64,000 nt of DNA from assembly GCA_031547885.1 (NCBI GenBank), contig JAVBRO010000008.1:93550-157549 (forward strand), in the 5' to 3' direction. How positions within the stretch are numbered: position 1 is the first letter of the stretch; each line of letters starts with the position of its first letter. Below the pieces are notes generated by a model. It had not been told where the DNA came from. It searched no databases and saw nothing but the letters and a program-made list of their open reading frames with translations. Below, in pieces: positions 34,128 through 42,588 of the stretch. The DNA is from UBA940 sp031547885 (GTDB taxonomy: Bacteria; Bacteroidota; Bacteroidia; Bacteroidales; Rikenellaceae). Both the position numbers and the translations under genes were made by a program.

Positions 34128-34664
34128 TCATTCTTCACTCTCTCCGTACCATGAGGCATAGAGCATATAGTCGCGGCAGGTGCGCTCGATGATGTCGCGA
34201 CGCTGATCGGGAGTGATCTCCTTGACCTTTTTGGCGGGGACACCGGCGTAGACGCTGTTCGGTTCGAGTTTCGCATTGGATAAAACCAATGCGTTCGCAG
34301 CGATTATACATCCCGACGGCACCACGGCGTTGTCGAGGATCGTGGCGCCCATTCCGATCAGGCATCCGTCCTCGATGACGGCGCCGTGGATTATGGCGTT
34401 GTGGCCTATCGAAACGTCGCTGCCGATGTGGGTCTGCGACGGATTTGGCGAGCCGTCGAAAAGCGTGTGCAGCACCGCGCCGTCCTGGATGTTGGTGCGG
34501 TCGCCCACGGTTATCTTATTGACGTCGCCGCGCAGCACCGCTCCATACCATATACTGCAGTCGCGGCCTACCGTCACGTCGCCTATCAGCACCGCCGTCT
34601 CTGCAAGGAAAGTCCCCTCGCCCACCACGGGGGTAAAACCCCTGACACTTTTTATAATAGCCAT
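34128..34664 (-). CDS. gamma-carbonic-anhydrase-like hexapeptide-repeat protein
   Basis: The product is 178 aa (ATG 34662-34664). Left-handed beta-helix hexapeptides run from ETAVLIGDVTVGRDCSIWYGAVLRGD through VVPSGCIIAANALVLSN. Metal-ligand-like histidines occur in AVLHTLFDG and SIGHNAIIHGA, as in gamma carbonic anhydrases and the PaaY/YrdA group. The C-terminal helix has the conserved GVPAKKVKEI. It is a cytoplasmic trimer by family. Actual carbonic anhydrase activity is uncertain, as many members lack it. It is downstream of mazG, probably the same transcript, separated by 49 bases. Confidence 0.88.
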   Translation of the reverse strand: MAIIKSVRGFTPVVGEGTFLAETAVLIGDVTVGRDCSIWYGAVLRGDVNKITVGDRTNIQDGAVLHTLFDGSPNPSQTHIGSDVSIGHNAIIHGAVIEDGCLIGMGATILDNAVVPSGCIIAANALVLSNAKLEPNSVYAGVPAKKVKEITPDQRRDIIERTCRDYMLYASWYGESEE

Positions 34665-34691
34665 ACCCTTATTAAATTACGAATGACGGCG

Positions 34692-34758
34692 GCGCTGTGC
34701 CGGCTGTTTCAGATCAGCAACCACCTTTATCATCAAATCCGCTGCCGCCGTTGCGGCT
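34692..34758 (-). repeat. dispersed 67-base element at the mazG 3' end (shared with ppdK 3' end)
   Basis: Read on the minus strand the element starts AGCCGCAACGGCGGCAGCGG and ends CCGGCACAGCGC. The copy at 44502-44567 matches it at 32 of the first 33 bases, apart from a C/T change, then diverges and matches again at the end. Here it supplies the last 14 codons and the stop of mazG. In the other copy the gene stops just as the element begins. Confidence 0.7.
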
Positions 34759-35526
34759 TTTAGCTTCGTTCCAAAGGACGTCCATTTCGGCGAGGGCCAT
34801 GCCGCCCAGCTCGCGCCCCGACTCCGCGGCCTTCGACTCTATATAGTTGAACCTCTGGATGAATTTTTTGTTGGTGCGTTCAAGCGCCTGCTCGGGATCG
34901 ACGTTGTAGAGGCGCGCGGCGTTGATGAGCGCGAAGAACAGGTCCCCGAACTCCTCTTCTATGCGGCGTTGGCCGCCTCCCCCGTCTATCTCCGCTTTCA
35001 GTTCGGCCCTCTCTTCCGCGACCTTATCCCACACATCCTCGCGCTTCTCCCAGTCGAAACCTATCGAGGCGGCCTTCTCGCCCACCCTGTAAGCCTTGAC
35101 CATCGCCGGAAGGCTCTGTGGGACGCCCGACAGCACCCCTTTGCGTTTTTTGCCCTCGCGCTGTTTCAGCTCTTCCCAATTGTGTTTGACCTGACCCGGA
35201 GTATCGGCCTGAACGTCGCCGAAAACGTGGGGATGGCGGTAGACCAGCTTGTCCGAGATTCCGTCGGCTACGTCCGAAAGGTCGAAAGCCCCCTTTTCGG
35301 AGCCTATCTTCGAGTAAAAAACGATATGCAGCAGCAGGTCGCCCAGCTCTTCGCGCACATGGTCTAAATTTCCCTCGTCTATGGCGTCGACCAGCTCGTA
35401 GGTCTCCTCTATGGTGTTCTTGCGGAGCGATTCGATGGTCTGCTCGCGGTCCCACGGGCATTTCTCCCTCAGTTCATCCATTATGTCGACGAGGCGTGCA
35501 ACCGCATCGGCCGTTTTTTTGTTCAT
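34714..35526 (-). CDS. mazG: nucleoside triphosphate pyrophosphohydrolase MazG
   Basis: The product is 270 aa (ATG 35524-35526). The MazG repeat KCPWDREQTIESLRKNTIEETYELVDAI (about 19-46) and REELGDLLLHIVFYSKI carry the EExxE...ExxD magnesium motif. The second domain has EEFGDLFFALINAARLYNVDPEQALERTNKKF. It hydrolyses (d)NTPs to NMP and pyrophosphate in the cytoplasm. The normal C-terminus ends near EMDVLWNEAK; the extra residues SRNGGSGFDDKGGC are encoded by a dispersed repeat (34692-34758), so the tail is probably not functional. Confidence 0.93.
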   Translation of the reverse strand: MNKKTADAVARLVDIMDELREKCPWDREQTIESLRKNTIEETYELVDAIDEGNLDHVREELGDLLLHIVFYSKIGSEKGAFDLSDVADGISDKLVYRHPHVFGDVQADTPGQVKHNWEELKQREGKKRKGVLSGVPQSLPAMVKAYRVGEKAASIGFDWEKREDVWDKVAEERAELKAEIDGGGGQRRIEEEFGDLFFALINAARLYNVDPEQALERTNKKFIQRFNYIESKAAESGRELGGMALAEMDVLWNEAKSRNGGSGFDDKGGC

Positions 35527-35606
35527 TGTTCACAATTTAGAGGCGTAAAGGTAATGGTTTCCGGGCAAAAAAGCATAAATTCGCAGGATATTAAAACCGT
35601 CCCGTT

Positions 35607-36782
35607 TTGAAAAATTTCCCGTTACTGTTTATCCTGTTTTTTGCGCAGGCGTGCCTCGCGCAGCCTGAGCGTGTTGCTGACGGCATCAGGGTCGGCGCCG
35701 AGAGGATGTACGAATATCTTCCGCTGTTGAAGGGCAACCGAGTCGGCGTGGTGACCAACAACACCGGAATGGTCGGGCAGACCCACCTTGTGGACACGCT
35801 GCTGTCGCGGGGTGTGAACATAGTGCTCGTATGGGCGCCGGAGCACGGTTTCCGCGGAAACCTGGGCGCAGGCGAGCATGTAAGCGACGAGACGGACGCA
35901 AAGACCGGGATCCGAATAGCTTCGTTGCACGGCAGCAGTAAAAAGCCGAAAGCCGAGGACGTGAAACAATGCGACGTTGTGGTATTCGATATCCAGGACG
36001 TGGGACTGCGATACTACACATACCTCTCGACGCTGCATTACGTGATGGAAGCGTGCGCCGAGAACGACGCCGTGCTCCTCGTACTCGACCGCCCCAACCC
36101 CAACGGGATGTATGTCGACGGCCCTGTTTTAGACACTTCGCGCTACCGCTCGTTCGTGGGGATGCACCCCATCCCCATCGTACATGGAATGACGCTGGGC
36201 GAACTGGCGATGATGATAAACGAGGAAGGGTGGCTCAAGAACGGCATAAAGTGCCCCGTAGTGGTGGCCAAATGCACCGGCTACACCCGAGCGACACGCT
36301 ATGAACTTCCCGTGAGGCCCTCTCCCAACCTGCCGAACATGCGCGCGATATACCTTTACCCGTCGCTCTGCTTCTTCGAAGCGACGCCTGTGAGCGTGGG
36401 GCGCGGTACGGATTTCCCGTTCCAGGTCTACGGCAGTCCCGGCCTCGCGGGCGATTTCACTTTCACCCCGAGGCCCAATACGGGCGCACCCTCGCCCCCG
36501 CAGAACGGCAAACTGTGCCGCGGACGCGACATGCGAACCGAGCCTGACAACGAAACCCTTATAGCGAACGGCGTGGACCTTACATACCTCGTGGATTGCT
36601 ACCGCCAGATCGGGAATGCGAAATTCCTGACACCGTTCTTCGAAAACCTTGTCGGGGTGCCGTACGTACGTGAAATGATCGAACAGGGCCGCACGGCCGA
36701 AGAGATAAAAGCGCGCTGGAAAGAAGATGTCGAACTGTTCCTTATCGAAAGGAGCCCCTACCTGTTATATGAAGAAGATTAA
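35607..36782 (+). CDS. namZ: DUF1343 exo-beta-N-acetylmuramidase, NamZ/GH171 type
   Basis: The product is 391 aa. The start is TTG at 35607: it gives the signal peptide MKNFPLLFILFFAQACLA, and no in-frame ATG or GTG precedes the domain with a leader. DUF1343 motifs include VGVVTNNTGMVG, VWAPEHGFRG, VVFDIQDVGLRYYTYLSTLHYVM, LDRPNPNGMYVDGP and IPIVHGMTLGELAMMIN. Characterised NamZ enzymes release MurNAc from the non-reducing end of peptidoglycan fragments in the exo mode. Its 3' end overlaps the GH20 gene by 14 bases. The pair would strip MurNAc and GlcNAc alternately, a peptidoglycan recycling or scavenging function in the periplasm. Confidence 0.88.
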   Translation: MKNFPLLFILFFAQACLAQPERVADGIRVGAERMYEYLPLLKGNRVGVVTNNTGMVGQTHLVDTLLSRGVNIVLVWAPEHGFRGNLGAGEHVSDETDAKTGIRIASLHGSSKKPKAEDVKQCDVVVFDIQDVGLRYYTYLSTLHYVMEACAENDAVLLVLDRPNPNGMYVDGPVLDTSRYRSFVGMHPIPIVHGMTLGELAMMINEEGWLKNGIKCPVVVAKCTGYTRATRYELPVRPSPNLPNMRAIYLYPSLCFFEATPVSVGRGTDFPFQVYGSPGLAGDFTFTPRPNTGAPSPPQNGKLCRGRDMRTEPDNETLIANGVDLTYLVDCYRQIGNAKFLTPFFENLVGVPYVREMIEQGRTAEEIKARWKEDVELFLIERSPYLLYEED

Positions 36783-38790
36783 AATTTTAACCGCCATACT
36801 GTTATTTTACACCGCTGCAACGGCCGCAGAGATCGTCCCGAAACCGGTCTCGGTCGAAAAAGGGGCGGGCACATTCATCCTGACCCCCACGGTTTGGATC
36901 AACTACACCTCGCCGGAACTGATGCAATTGGCGGGCTACCTCGCAAGCTACCTGCCCGGATGCCGCCCGATATGCAGCATGGGCACCTACAACAACTATT
37001 CGAGGATGAACAACCACATCTACCTCGAGATAGACGAGGGGATGCACATTCCGGCCGAGGGTTACCGCATGAGCGTCACGGCAAACCGCATCCGCATCTG
37101 CGGAAAGGACTACGGCGGCGTTTTCAACGGCATCCAGACCCTTCTCCAACTGCTTCCTCCAGAGGTTTACGAAAAAACGACGCGCAATTTCGCATGGCCG
37201 ATAGACGGAGTTATCATAGAGGATTACCCGAGGTTCGCCTACCGCGGCTTCATGCTCGACGTGGCGCGGACGTTCGTACCTAAAGACCAGGTGCTGAGAT
37301 TCATCGACAACATTTCGTATCACAAGATCAACAAACTGCATTTCCACCTCACCGACGACGAAGCGTGGAGGATCGAGATAAAAAGCTACCCGAAACTGGC
37401 CGAAGTGGCAGGTTTCCGCGGCGGCGGCTCGCCCGTCAAACCCATCTACGGCGCGTGGGACGAGCAGTACGGCGGATACTACACCCAGGCCGACATACAC
37501 GAGATAGTGGCCTATGCGAAGGCGCGCAACGTCGAGATAATCCCCGAGATCGAACTTCCGGGCCACAGCCGCTGCACGGCGCTTGTCTATCCCGAAATGC
37601 TCTGCGCCTATACGCCCGACCTCACATCGACAGCGGGTTACGACCGCCGCAACGTGTGGTGCGTCGCGCGTGAGGAGAACTACGCGATGCTCGACAAAAT
37701 ACTCGGCGAAATGAGCAAAATGTTTCCGTCGGAGTATATCCATCTGGGCGGCGACGAGGTCGAGCCGGGCCAGTGGGCGCACTGCCCGAACTGCAAGGTG
37801 CTGATGGCGCAGAAAGGGATCAAGGAAGTGCCCATGCTCGAGGACATTTTCATGGAACGGGTCATCGGAATCGCCGCCAAATACGGGAAGACGGCAGGCG
37901 TGTGGAACGAGGCCGCAGCGAGCGGAAAACTCGACAAATCGACGGTGGTTTACGGCTGGAAGAATGTCGAAGCGTGCCGCAAAGCCGCCGCCGCGGGATA
38001 TCCGACAGTCGTTGTCCCCGGAAAATATTTCTATTTCGATATGCGCCAGTCGCCGAACGAGACCGGGCACATCTGGGCGGGCATAGTTTCGCCGGAATTA
38101 GTCTATTCGTTCGATTTCGGGAAGGAAGGTTTCACGGCCGCCGAAATGGAGAACGTGCGCGGCGTCGAGGCCACATTCTTCAGCGAACTTCTGCTGTCGC
38201 AGGGGATGGATTTCCTCGACTACCAGCTTTTCCCGCGCATCTGCGTGCTGTCGGAGCTGAACTGGACTCCGCAGGCCGAACGTTCGTGGAGCGATTTCGA
38301 AAGCCGTATGACGGACGTGCATTATGACCGTCTGTGGGCGATGGGGATAGAATTCCGCACTCAGAAAGATGTGGTCACCGCCGAAAACATGATTCCCATG
38401 TATCCTCGGCAGACCCCGGCCGTAGCGTTCACAAGCTCGCTGAAAGAGGCGCCGAAATACCCTTACAGCAACGTCGTATCATACAAGACCATGGCCCGCT
38501 CGGCAATTACGTGCAACAAGGGCGACTGGTTCATGTGGCGGTTCACCGAGCCGCTTTCGTGCCGATCGATCACGATAAAGACCGGATACGAACACCTGCC
38601 GCGCGCCGGGGTGCCCTACGGACGGGTGGAAGTCAGCTACGACGGCAAGAATTTTGAGACGGCAGCCGAACTGCGCGACCTCGGCGCGGTGATCCGTCCC
38701 GGACGGCCGGTATACGCCGTCAGGATAGTCTCGGAGACCGAAGGCAACGGCGAACCGTTCGTGATAATACAGCCATTGGATATAAGATAG
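36769..38790 (+). CDS. GH20 beta-N-acetylhexosaminidase, exported
   Basis: The product is 673 aa from MKKIKILTAILLFYTAATAA (ATG 36769, signal peptide). An N-terminal GH20b-like domain (about 24-155) leads to the barrel: FMLDVARTFVPKDQVLRFIDNISYHKINKLHFHLTDDEAWR, and HLGGDEVEPG with the catalytic pair Asp329-Glu330. A C-terminal beta domain from about residue 555 (MARSAITCNKGDWFMWRF) looks like a galactose-binding or F5/8-like module. The enzyme removes terminal beta-GlcNAc or beta-GalNAc. The 14-base overlap with namZ implies translational coupling and a joint role on peptidoglycan disaccharides. Confidence 0.93.
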   Translation: MKKIKILTAILLFYTAATAAEIVPKPVSVEKGAGTFILTPTVWINYTSPELMQLAGYLASYLPGCRPICSMGTYNNYSRMNNHIYLEIDEGMHIPAEGYRMSVTANRIRICGKDYGGVFNGIQTLLQLLPPEVYEKTTRNFAWPIDGVIIEDYPRFAYRGFMLDVARTFVPKDQVLRFIDNISYHKINKLHFHLTDDEAWRIEIKSYPKLAEVAGFRGGGSPVKPIYGAWDEQYGGYYTQADIHEIVAYAKARNVEIIPEIELPGHSRCTALVYPEMLCAYTPDLTSTAGYDRRNVWCVAREENYAMLDKILGEMSKMFPSEYIHLGGDEVEPGQWAHCPNCKVLMAQKGIKEVPMLEDIFMERVIGIAAKYGKTAGVWNEAAASGKLDKSTVVYGWKNVEACRKAAAAGYPTVVVPGKYFYFDMRQSPNETGHIWAGIVSPELVYSFDFGKEGFTAAEMENVRGVEATFFSELLLSQGMDFLDYQLFPRICVLSELNWTPQAERSWSDFESRMTDVHYDRLWAMGIEFRTQKDVVTAENMIPMYPRQTPAVAFTSSLKEAPKYPYSNVVSYKTMARSAITCNKGDWFMWRFTEPLSCRSITIKTGYEHLPRAGVPYGRVEVSYDGKNFETAAELRDLGAVIRPGRPVYAVRIVSETEGNGEPFVIIQPLDIR

Positions 38791-38796
38791 AATATT

Positions 38797-39246
38797 ATGA
38801 GTTTAGAAAAACAGGTAAGCCAGGGGATCATGGAAGCCATGAAGGCAAAGGACACGGTGCGCCTCACAACCCTGCGCAACATCAAAAAGTACATCCTCGA
38901 AGCGAAAACCGCCGGTGTGAACATCGACGAGCTCCCCGATGCCGACACGCTGAAGATCATCCAGAAGCTGGCCAAACAGGGTGCCGATTCGGCTGAAATC
39001 TACCGACAGAAGGGACGCGAAGACCTCGCCGCCGAAGAACAGGCACAGGTCGAAGTGCTTAAAGAGTTCCTTCCGAAACAGATGTCGGACGCAGAACTGA
39101 CCGCCGCGGTGAAAGCCATAATCGCCGAAACCGGAGCCGAATCGATGAAAGATATGGGCCGCGTGATGGGCACGGCGTCGAAACAACTCGCCGGCAAAGC
39201 CGAAGGGGCCGCCATATCGGCTAAAGTAAAGGAACTGCTTTCGTAA
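38797..39246 (+). CDS. GatB/YqeY domain-containing protein
   Basis: The product is 149 aa (ATG 38797). It shows the YqeY pattern LEKQVSQGIMEAMKAKDTVRLTTLRNIKKYI (residues 3-33), GADSAEIYRQKGREDLAAEEQAQVEVLKEFLPKQMS, and the C-terminal GAESMKDMGRVMGTASKQLAGKAEGAAISAKVKELL. YqeY is related to the tRNA-binding tail of amidotransferase GatB; its job is not established. It follows GH20 by 6 bases, so it is co-transcribed with the NamZ/GH20 pair. Confidence 0.92.
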   Translation: MSLEKQVSQGIMEAMKAKDTVRLTTLRNIKKYILEAKTAGVNIDELPDADTLKIIQKLAKQGADSAEIYRQKGREDLAAEEQAQVEVLKEFLPKQMSDAELTAAVKAIIAETGAESMKDMGRVMGTASKQLAGKAEGAAISAKVKELLS

Positions 39247-39268
39247 AATTGTACACCAACGAGGTCAG

Positions 39269-39356
39269 CGTCATTGCGAGGGCGGGAAGCCCGAAGCAAT
39301 CCAGAAAAACTAAAGGCTGGATTGCTTCGTCGGTCTGCGACCTCCTCGCAATGACG
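39269..39356. repeat. 88-base nested palindrome, CGTCATTGCGAGG type
   Basis: The outer arms CGTCATTGCGAGG (39269-39281) and CCTCGCAATGACG (39344-39356) are perfectly complementary, as are the inner arms GAAGCAATCCAG (39293-39304) and CTGGATTGCTTC (39317-39328). Repeats of this wording are common in intergenic DNA of many bacterial phyla. A right-half copy lies at 44418-44457. It separates yqeY from the transporter gene and could act as a terminator-like hairpin in RNA. Confidence 0.85.
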
Positions 39357-39383
39357 ATGGCCGTCACCTAAAAAGAGAAGCGC

Positions 39384-40280
39384 ATGTCCCAAAAGATGCA
39401 GACGCTGATGATGCCCGTGGCGATGGTCGCGGGGGGCGTGTTCCATAACTTTATGGACACGCTGGGCTTCCTCACGCCATACCTCATCTTCGTGATGCTC
39501 TTCATCCCGTTCTGCGGGGTGAACCTCAAGGAGATGAAGATCACGGGACTGCATATCAACCTGCTGCTGTTCCAGGCTGTGATGTGCGTGCTGGCCTACG
39601 CATTCATCCAGCTCTTCGACGAGACCATTGCACAAGGGGCCATGATATGCATAATCGCACCGACGGCGACCTCGGCGGTCGTGATAGCGGCAATGCTCGG
39701 GGCGAAGGTTTCGACGATGCTCACCTATTCGCTGCTGATCAATATCGCCGTGGCGTTGGGCGTGCCGTTCTTCTTTTCGGCCATTTCGCCCATGGCCGAC
39801 ATCTCGTTCTGGAAGTCGTTCCTCGAGGTGTTCATGCGCGTGATCCCGATGCTGGTGCTGCCGTTCGTGGTGGCGCTGCTGCTCAAAAAATTCGCGCCCA
39901 GGGCGGCCCGCACCGTGCAGAAATACCAGCCCGTGTCGTTCTACCTGTGGCTCGCGGCGCTCTGCATCGTGACCGGCCGCGTAGTCAATTTCATCATGAC
40001 GCAGGACGGCCTCACCTGGGGAAAAGGGATTATCCTGGCTGCAGTAGCGCTTGTGATAAGCTTGATGCAGTTCCTGACGGGACGCTACATCGGACGGCGC
40101 TATGGCGACACCGTGGCGGGCGGACAGGCCCTCGGGCAGAAAAACACGATCCTCGCCATCTGGCTGTCCCAGAGCTATCTGAACCCCGTCAGCTCGATCG
40201 CCCCCGCATCCTATGTGCTGTGGCAGACGCTTATAAACAGTTACCAACTCTGGCGGAAAGGACAAAAAAAGAAGACATAG
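39384..40280 (+). CDS. BASS-family (bile acid:sodium symporter-like) transporter
   Basis: The product is 298 aa with about nine hydrophobic segments (ATG 39384). Typical BASS signatures are LGFLTPYLIFVMLFIPFCGVNLKEMKI near the start, MICIIAPTATSAVVIAAMLGAKVSTM (crossover-like segment with a Pro, about 88-113), and the late GQKNTILAIWLSQSYLNPVSSIAPASYVLWQ, matching the family's conserved ExGxxN/Q..A region. It probably moves an organic anion with sodium. It stands between a nested palindrome and an exported Gfo/Idh gene 19 bases downstream. Confidence 0.78.
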   Translation: MSQKMQTLMMPVAMVAGGVFHNFMDTLGFLTPYLIFVMLFIPFCGVNLKEMKITGLHINLLLFQAVMCVLAYAFIQLFDETIAQGAMICIIAPTATSAVVIAAMLGAKVSTMLTYSLLINIAVALGVPFFFSAISPMADISFWKSFLEVFMRVIPMLVLPFVVALLLKKFAPRAARTVQKYQPVSFYLWLAALCIVTGRVVNFIMTQDGLTWGKGIILAAVALVISLMQFLTGRYIGRRYGDTVAGGQALGQKNTILAIWLSQSYLNPVSSIAPASYVLWQTLINSYQLWRKGQKKKT

Positions 40281-40299
40281 AACTACAACCGCAACCAAT

Positions 40300-41409
40300 A
40301 TGAAAAGATCATCCATTATGTCACTGTTCATATCGGCGGCCATTTTAGTGTCCGCACACGCTCCGGCGGCGGCGCAGAGCGGCAAACCGCTGAGGCTCGC
40401 TGTCGCGGGACTTTCACACGGCCATCTGGGCGAGGTGGTCTCGAAATTGGACCGCGGCGACTTTGTCGTTGTCGGGGCGTGGGAAAGCGACCCTGTCGTG
40501 AGGAAAGAGAATGGTCTGGCCGGGCGGCTCGACCCCTCGCTGGTCTTCAGCGACCTGGGAAAAATGCTCGACAAGACGAAACCCGAAGCGGTGATCGCAT
40601 ACGGTTCGATATACGACCATCTGGCGGTCGTCGAGGCATGCGCACCGAGGGGGATACACGTCATGGTCGAAAAACCCCTCGCCGTCAACACCGAACACGC
40701 CGAACGAATGGCGAAACTTGCGCAAGATAACTGCATCCTGCTGCTCACCAACTACGAAACCACGTGGTACGCCTCGAACCATGAAGCATACCGGCTGACC
40801 GGGGTCGACGGAATCGGCGACATCACCCGAATAAACGTTTACGACGGCCACCAGGGTCCGATAGAGATAGGCTGCGGTCCGCATTTCTTGGCATGGCTCA
40901 CCGATCCGGTGCTGAACGGCGGCGGTGCGGTGATCGATTTCGGATGCTACGGGGCGAACCTTGCGACGTGGCTGATGAAAGGCGAAAAACCGCTGAGCGT
41001 CTATGCCGTTCTGAACCACCAGAAGCCCGCCGTCTATCCGCTGGTGGACGATGACGCGACCATAGTGTTGGAATATCCCGGAGAGGTGACGGTTCAGATA
41101 ATGGCTTCGTGGAACTGGCCGATGAGCCGCAAGGATATGCACATATACGGGAGTAAGGGATACATCTACCAGGACAACGCGACCCAGATGCGGGTCTGCA
41201 CGAACGGGAAGGAGGAAGCGGTCCGCGCCCCTGCTCTGGAAGCCCCGTACAACGACTCGTTCCTCTATCTGAAAGCGGCTGTGCGCGGGGATATAAAGAT
41301 CGGCCCGGCCGACCTGTCGGCGCTCGAAAACAACCTTACGGTCGTCGAAATACTCACCGCGGCCATTAAAAGTTCGCAGACCGGGATACAGGTAATTCTT
41401 CCGCGTTAA
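40300..41409 (+). CDS. exported Gfo/Idh/MocA-family oxidoreductase
   Basis: The product is 369 aa (ATG 40300). A Sec-type signal peptide, MKRSSIMSLFISAAILVSAHAPAAAQ (1-26), precedes the Rossmann strand LRLAVAGLSHGHLGEVV. Later motifs are AVIAYGSIYDHLAVVEACAPRGIHVMVEKPLAV with the conserved EKP, and GGAVIDFGCYGANLATWLM. Exported members need their NAD(P) bound tightly, and some (GH109) use it for glycoside cleavage. Whether this one is a dehydrogenase or a glycosidase cannot be told. It is close behind the BASS transporter gene. Confidence 0.85.
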   Translation: MKRSSIMSLFISAAILVSAHAPAAAQSGKPLRLAVAGLSHGHLGEVVSKLDRGDFVVVGAWESDPVVRKENGLAGRLDPSLVFSDLGKMLDKTKPEAVIAYGSIYDHLAVVEACAPRGIHVMVEKPLAVNTEHAERMAKLAQDNCILLLTNYETTWYASNHEAYRLTGVDGIGDITRINVYDGHQGPIEIGCGPHFLAWLTDPVLNGGGAVIDFGCYGANLATWLMKGEKPLSVYAVLNHQKPAVYPLVDDDATIVLEYPGEVTVQIMASWNWPMSRKDMHIYGSKGYIYQDNATQMRVCTNGKEEAVRAPALEAPYNDSFLYLKAAVRGDIKIGPADLSALENNLTVVEILTAAIKSSQTGIQVILPR

Positions 41410-41434
41410 TTCCGGCAATGCCGAACGACACGAA

Positions 41435-41461
41435 AAAGCCTCCGCAGTGTGCAGAGGCTTT
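41435..41461. terminator. bidirectional terminator hairpin
   Basis: AAAGCCTC (41435-41442) pairs with GAGGCTTT (41454-41461), with further pairing GCA/TGC inside the loop. T runs lie on both sides, so it can serve the plus-strand Gfo/Idh gene and the minus-strand DUF3008 gene, whose stop is at 41500. Confidence 0.85.
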
Positions 41462-41499
41462 CTTCATAAAACCAAACCTTTTAATTCTTAACCCGTCGG

Positions 41500-41670
41500 C
41501 TATTTGCTTTTAGCGGCGGCCACAGGCTTTTTTGCGAAGTCCTCGAGTTCCTTTTCGGTCATGCTTCCGGCGACTTTGCGGACCTCTTCGCTGGCCTGCG
41601 GATACTCCCCTCTTTTATAAGCGAGAGCCGCACCCATCAGTCTCCTCTGTTTTTCATTCTTTGCGGGCAT
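41500..41670 (-). CDS. DUF3008-like small basic protein
   Basis: A 56-aa minus-strand protein starts MPAKNEKQRRLMGAALAYKR (ATG 41668-41670) and ends AAAKSK with stop TAG at 41500. It has the DUF3008 pattern: MPAKSxxQQRLMGxALAYKRGE, then a second half with SMTEKELEDFAKKP. Lys and Arg are frequent. The family's function is not known. It is convergent with the exported Gfo/Idh gene across a shared terminator and appears monocistronic. Confidence 0.85.
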   Translation of the reverse strand: MPAKNEKQRRLMGAALAYKRGEYPQASEEVRKVAGSMTEKELEDFAKKPVAAAKSK

Positions 41671-41717
41671 ATTCGTTTAATTTATGGATATCGTAAACAA
41701 CAATTATGCCCGCCTCG

Positions 41718-42476
41718 CTAAAATCCGGTCACAAGAAGCCGCCGCGCACCGTTAAGGCCGCATTTTTGGTATTTGTCGTATGCCGCAGCGGCCGCTTCCC
41801 GGACCTCTTCCGCACTTTTTCCCTTTATATAGGCATCCAGCGCATCGTGCAGGGTGTACGCCTCGGGACACATCAGATTGGTGGTCCAGAGCAGCGGAGA
41901 GGCTTTGGCGGCCTGCAGATAAGGCGTGAAATACTGCTTCGAAGCGCAGGCGAGTATTATCGCGTCGCGGGTCAGGCCGTCGGCATTGCGGTAAGTATTT
42001 GATAAGCTGAAATCCATAAGGCCGTTGTGGCCGATGTAAGCGACTGCCCTGGCATTGCCGTAAATCCCCAGCGCCACGCCCCCGGCCTGCAGGGAATCTT
42101 TTTTCATTCCGGCGCAGGATTCCAGGAAATCGACGGTGCACTCTCTGATATTCCGGCCGTCGTAGGCATCGGCGACAAGGTAATACACGCCGTCCTTATG
42201 CCTGAACACAGACCTGGCGAGCAGCGTTTCGTCGACCTTGCCGTTCGATACCTCGGTCCAGTCGGCGCTGTTGCGGAAAAATGTACGGATGCCGAAAGCG
42301 CAGCCCCAGTATAAATTCCCGGAAGGGTTCTGCCCGTTGCCTATCGCCTTCGGAACCTTCACTATCCCCTGATTATCGTTATCGCACAGGGCGACCAGCA
42401 CATGCACCACTTTCACCTGCTGCGCATGCAGGAAAGCAGGACAGGCTAGAAACAAATACAACAATATTCTTTTCAT
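41718..42476 (-). CDS. secreted protein of unknown family with caspase-like His/Cys motifs
   Basis: The product is 252 aa from MKRILLYLFLACPAFLHA (ATG 42474-42476), a signal peptide. I do not recognise a named family. The mature part begins VKVVHVLVALCDNDNQGIVKVP. Around residues 140-190 it has ARAVAYIGHNGLMDFSLS and, about 30 residues later, DAIILACASKQYF. A hydrophobic strand ending in His-x-Gly followed by a strand ending Ala-Cys is the layout of clan CD peptidases (caspase, gingipain and CHAT families). That reading is an inference from short motifs only. A TACATTTG element at 42495-42502 may be its -7. Confidence 0.65.
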   Translation of the reverse strand: MKRILLYLFLACPAFLHAQQVKVVHVLVALCDNDNQGIVKVPKAIGNGQNPSGNLYWGCAFGIRTFFRNSADWTEVSNGKVDETLLARSVFRHKDGVYYLVADAYDGRNIRECTVDFLESCAGMKKDSLQAGGVALGIYGNARAVAYIGHNGLMDFSLSNTYRNADGLTRDAIILACASKQYFTPYLQAAKASPLLWTTNLMCPEAYTLHDALDAYIKGKSAEEVREAAAAAYDKYQKCGLNGARRLLVTGF

Positions 42477-42494
42477 AACGGCGCAGGTCAGACA

Positions 42495-42502
42495 CAAATG
42501 TA
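42495..42502 (-). promoter_or_regulatory. candidate -7 element TACATTTG
   Basis: On the minus strand TACATTTG lies 18 bases before the ATG at 42476, which predicts a short leader. No TTTG stands at the normal -33 spacing. Confidence 0.35.
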
Positions 42503-42520
42503 CTAAAGTACTGCAAAATA

Positions 42521-42555
42521 AAAGGCCGGGCGGTTGTGAAAACCGCCCGGCCTTT
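42521..42555 (-). terminator. strong terminator hairpin after gdhA
   Basis: AAAGGCCGGGCGGTT (42521-42535) and AACCGCCCGGCCTTT (42541-42555) form a perfect 15-base stem with a 5-base loop. In the minus direction it follows the gdhA stop by 33 bases and ends with a TTTATTTT tract. Confidence 0.92.
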
Positions 42556-42588
42556 CAGCTATTGTCCGATTAACTTTCTGCGGGGGAG

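Noticed and set aside
39000..40751. 583-aa minus-strand frame across yqeY, the palindrome and the BASS gene
   Set aside because: It crosses two real genes on the opposite strand and a non-coding palindrome. Its residues are typical antisense low-information sequence.
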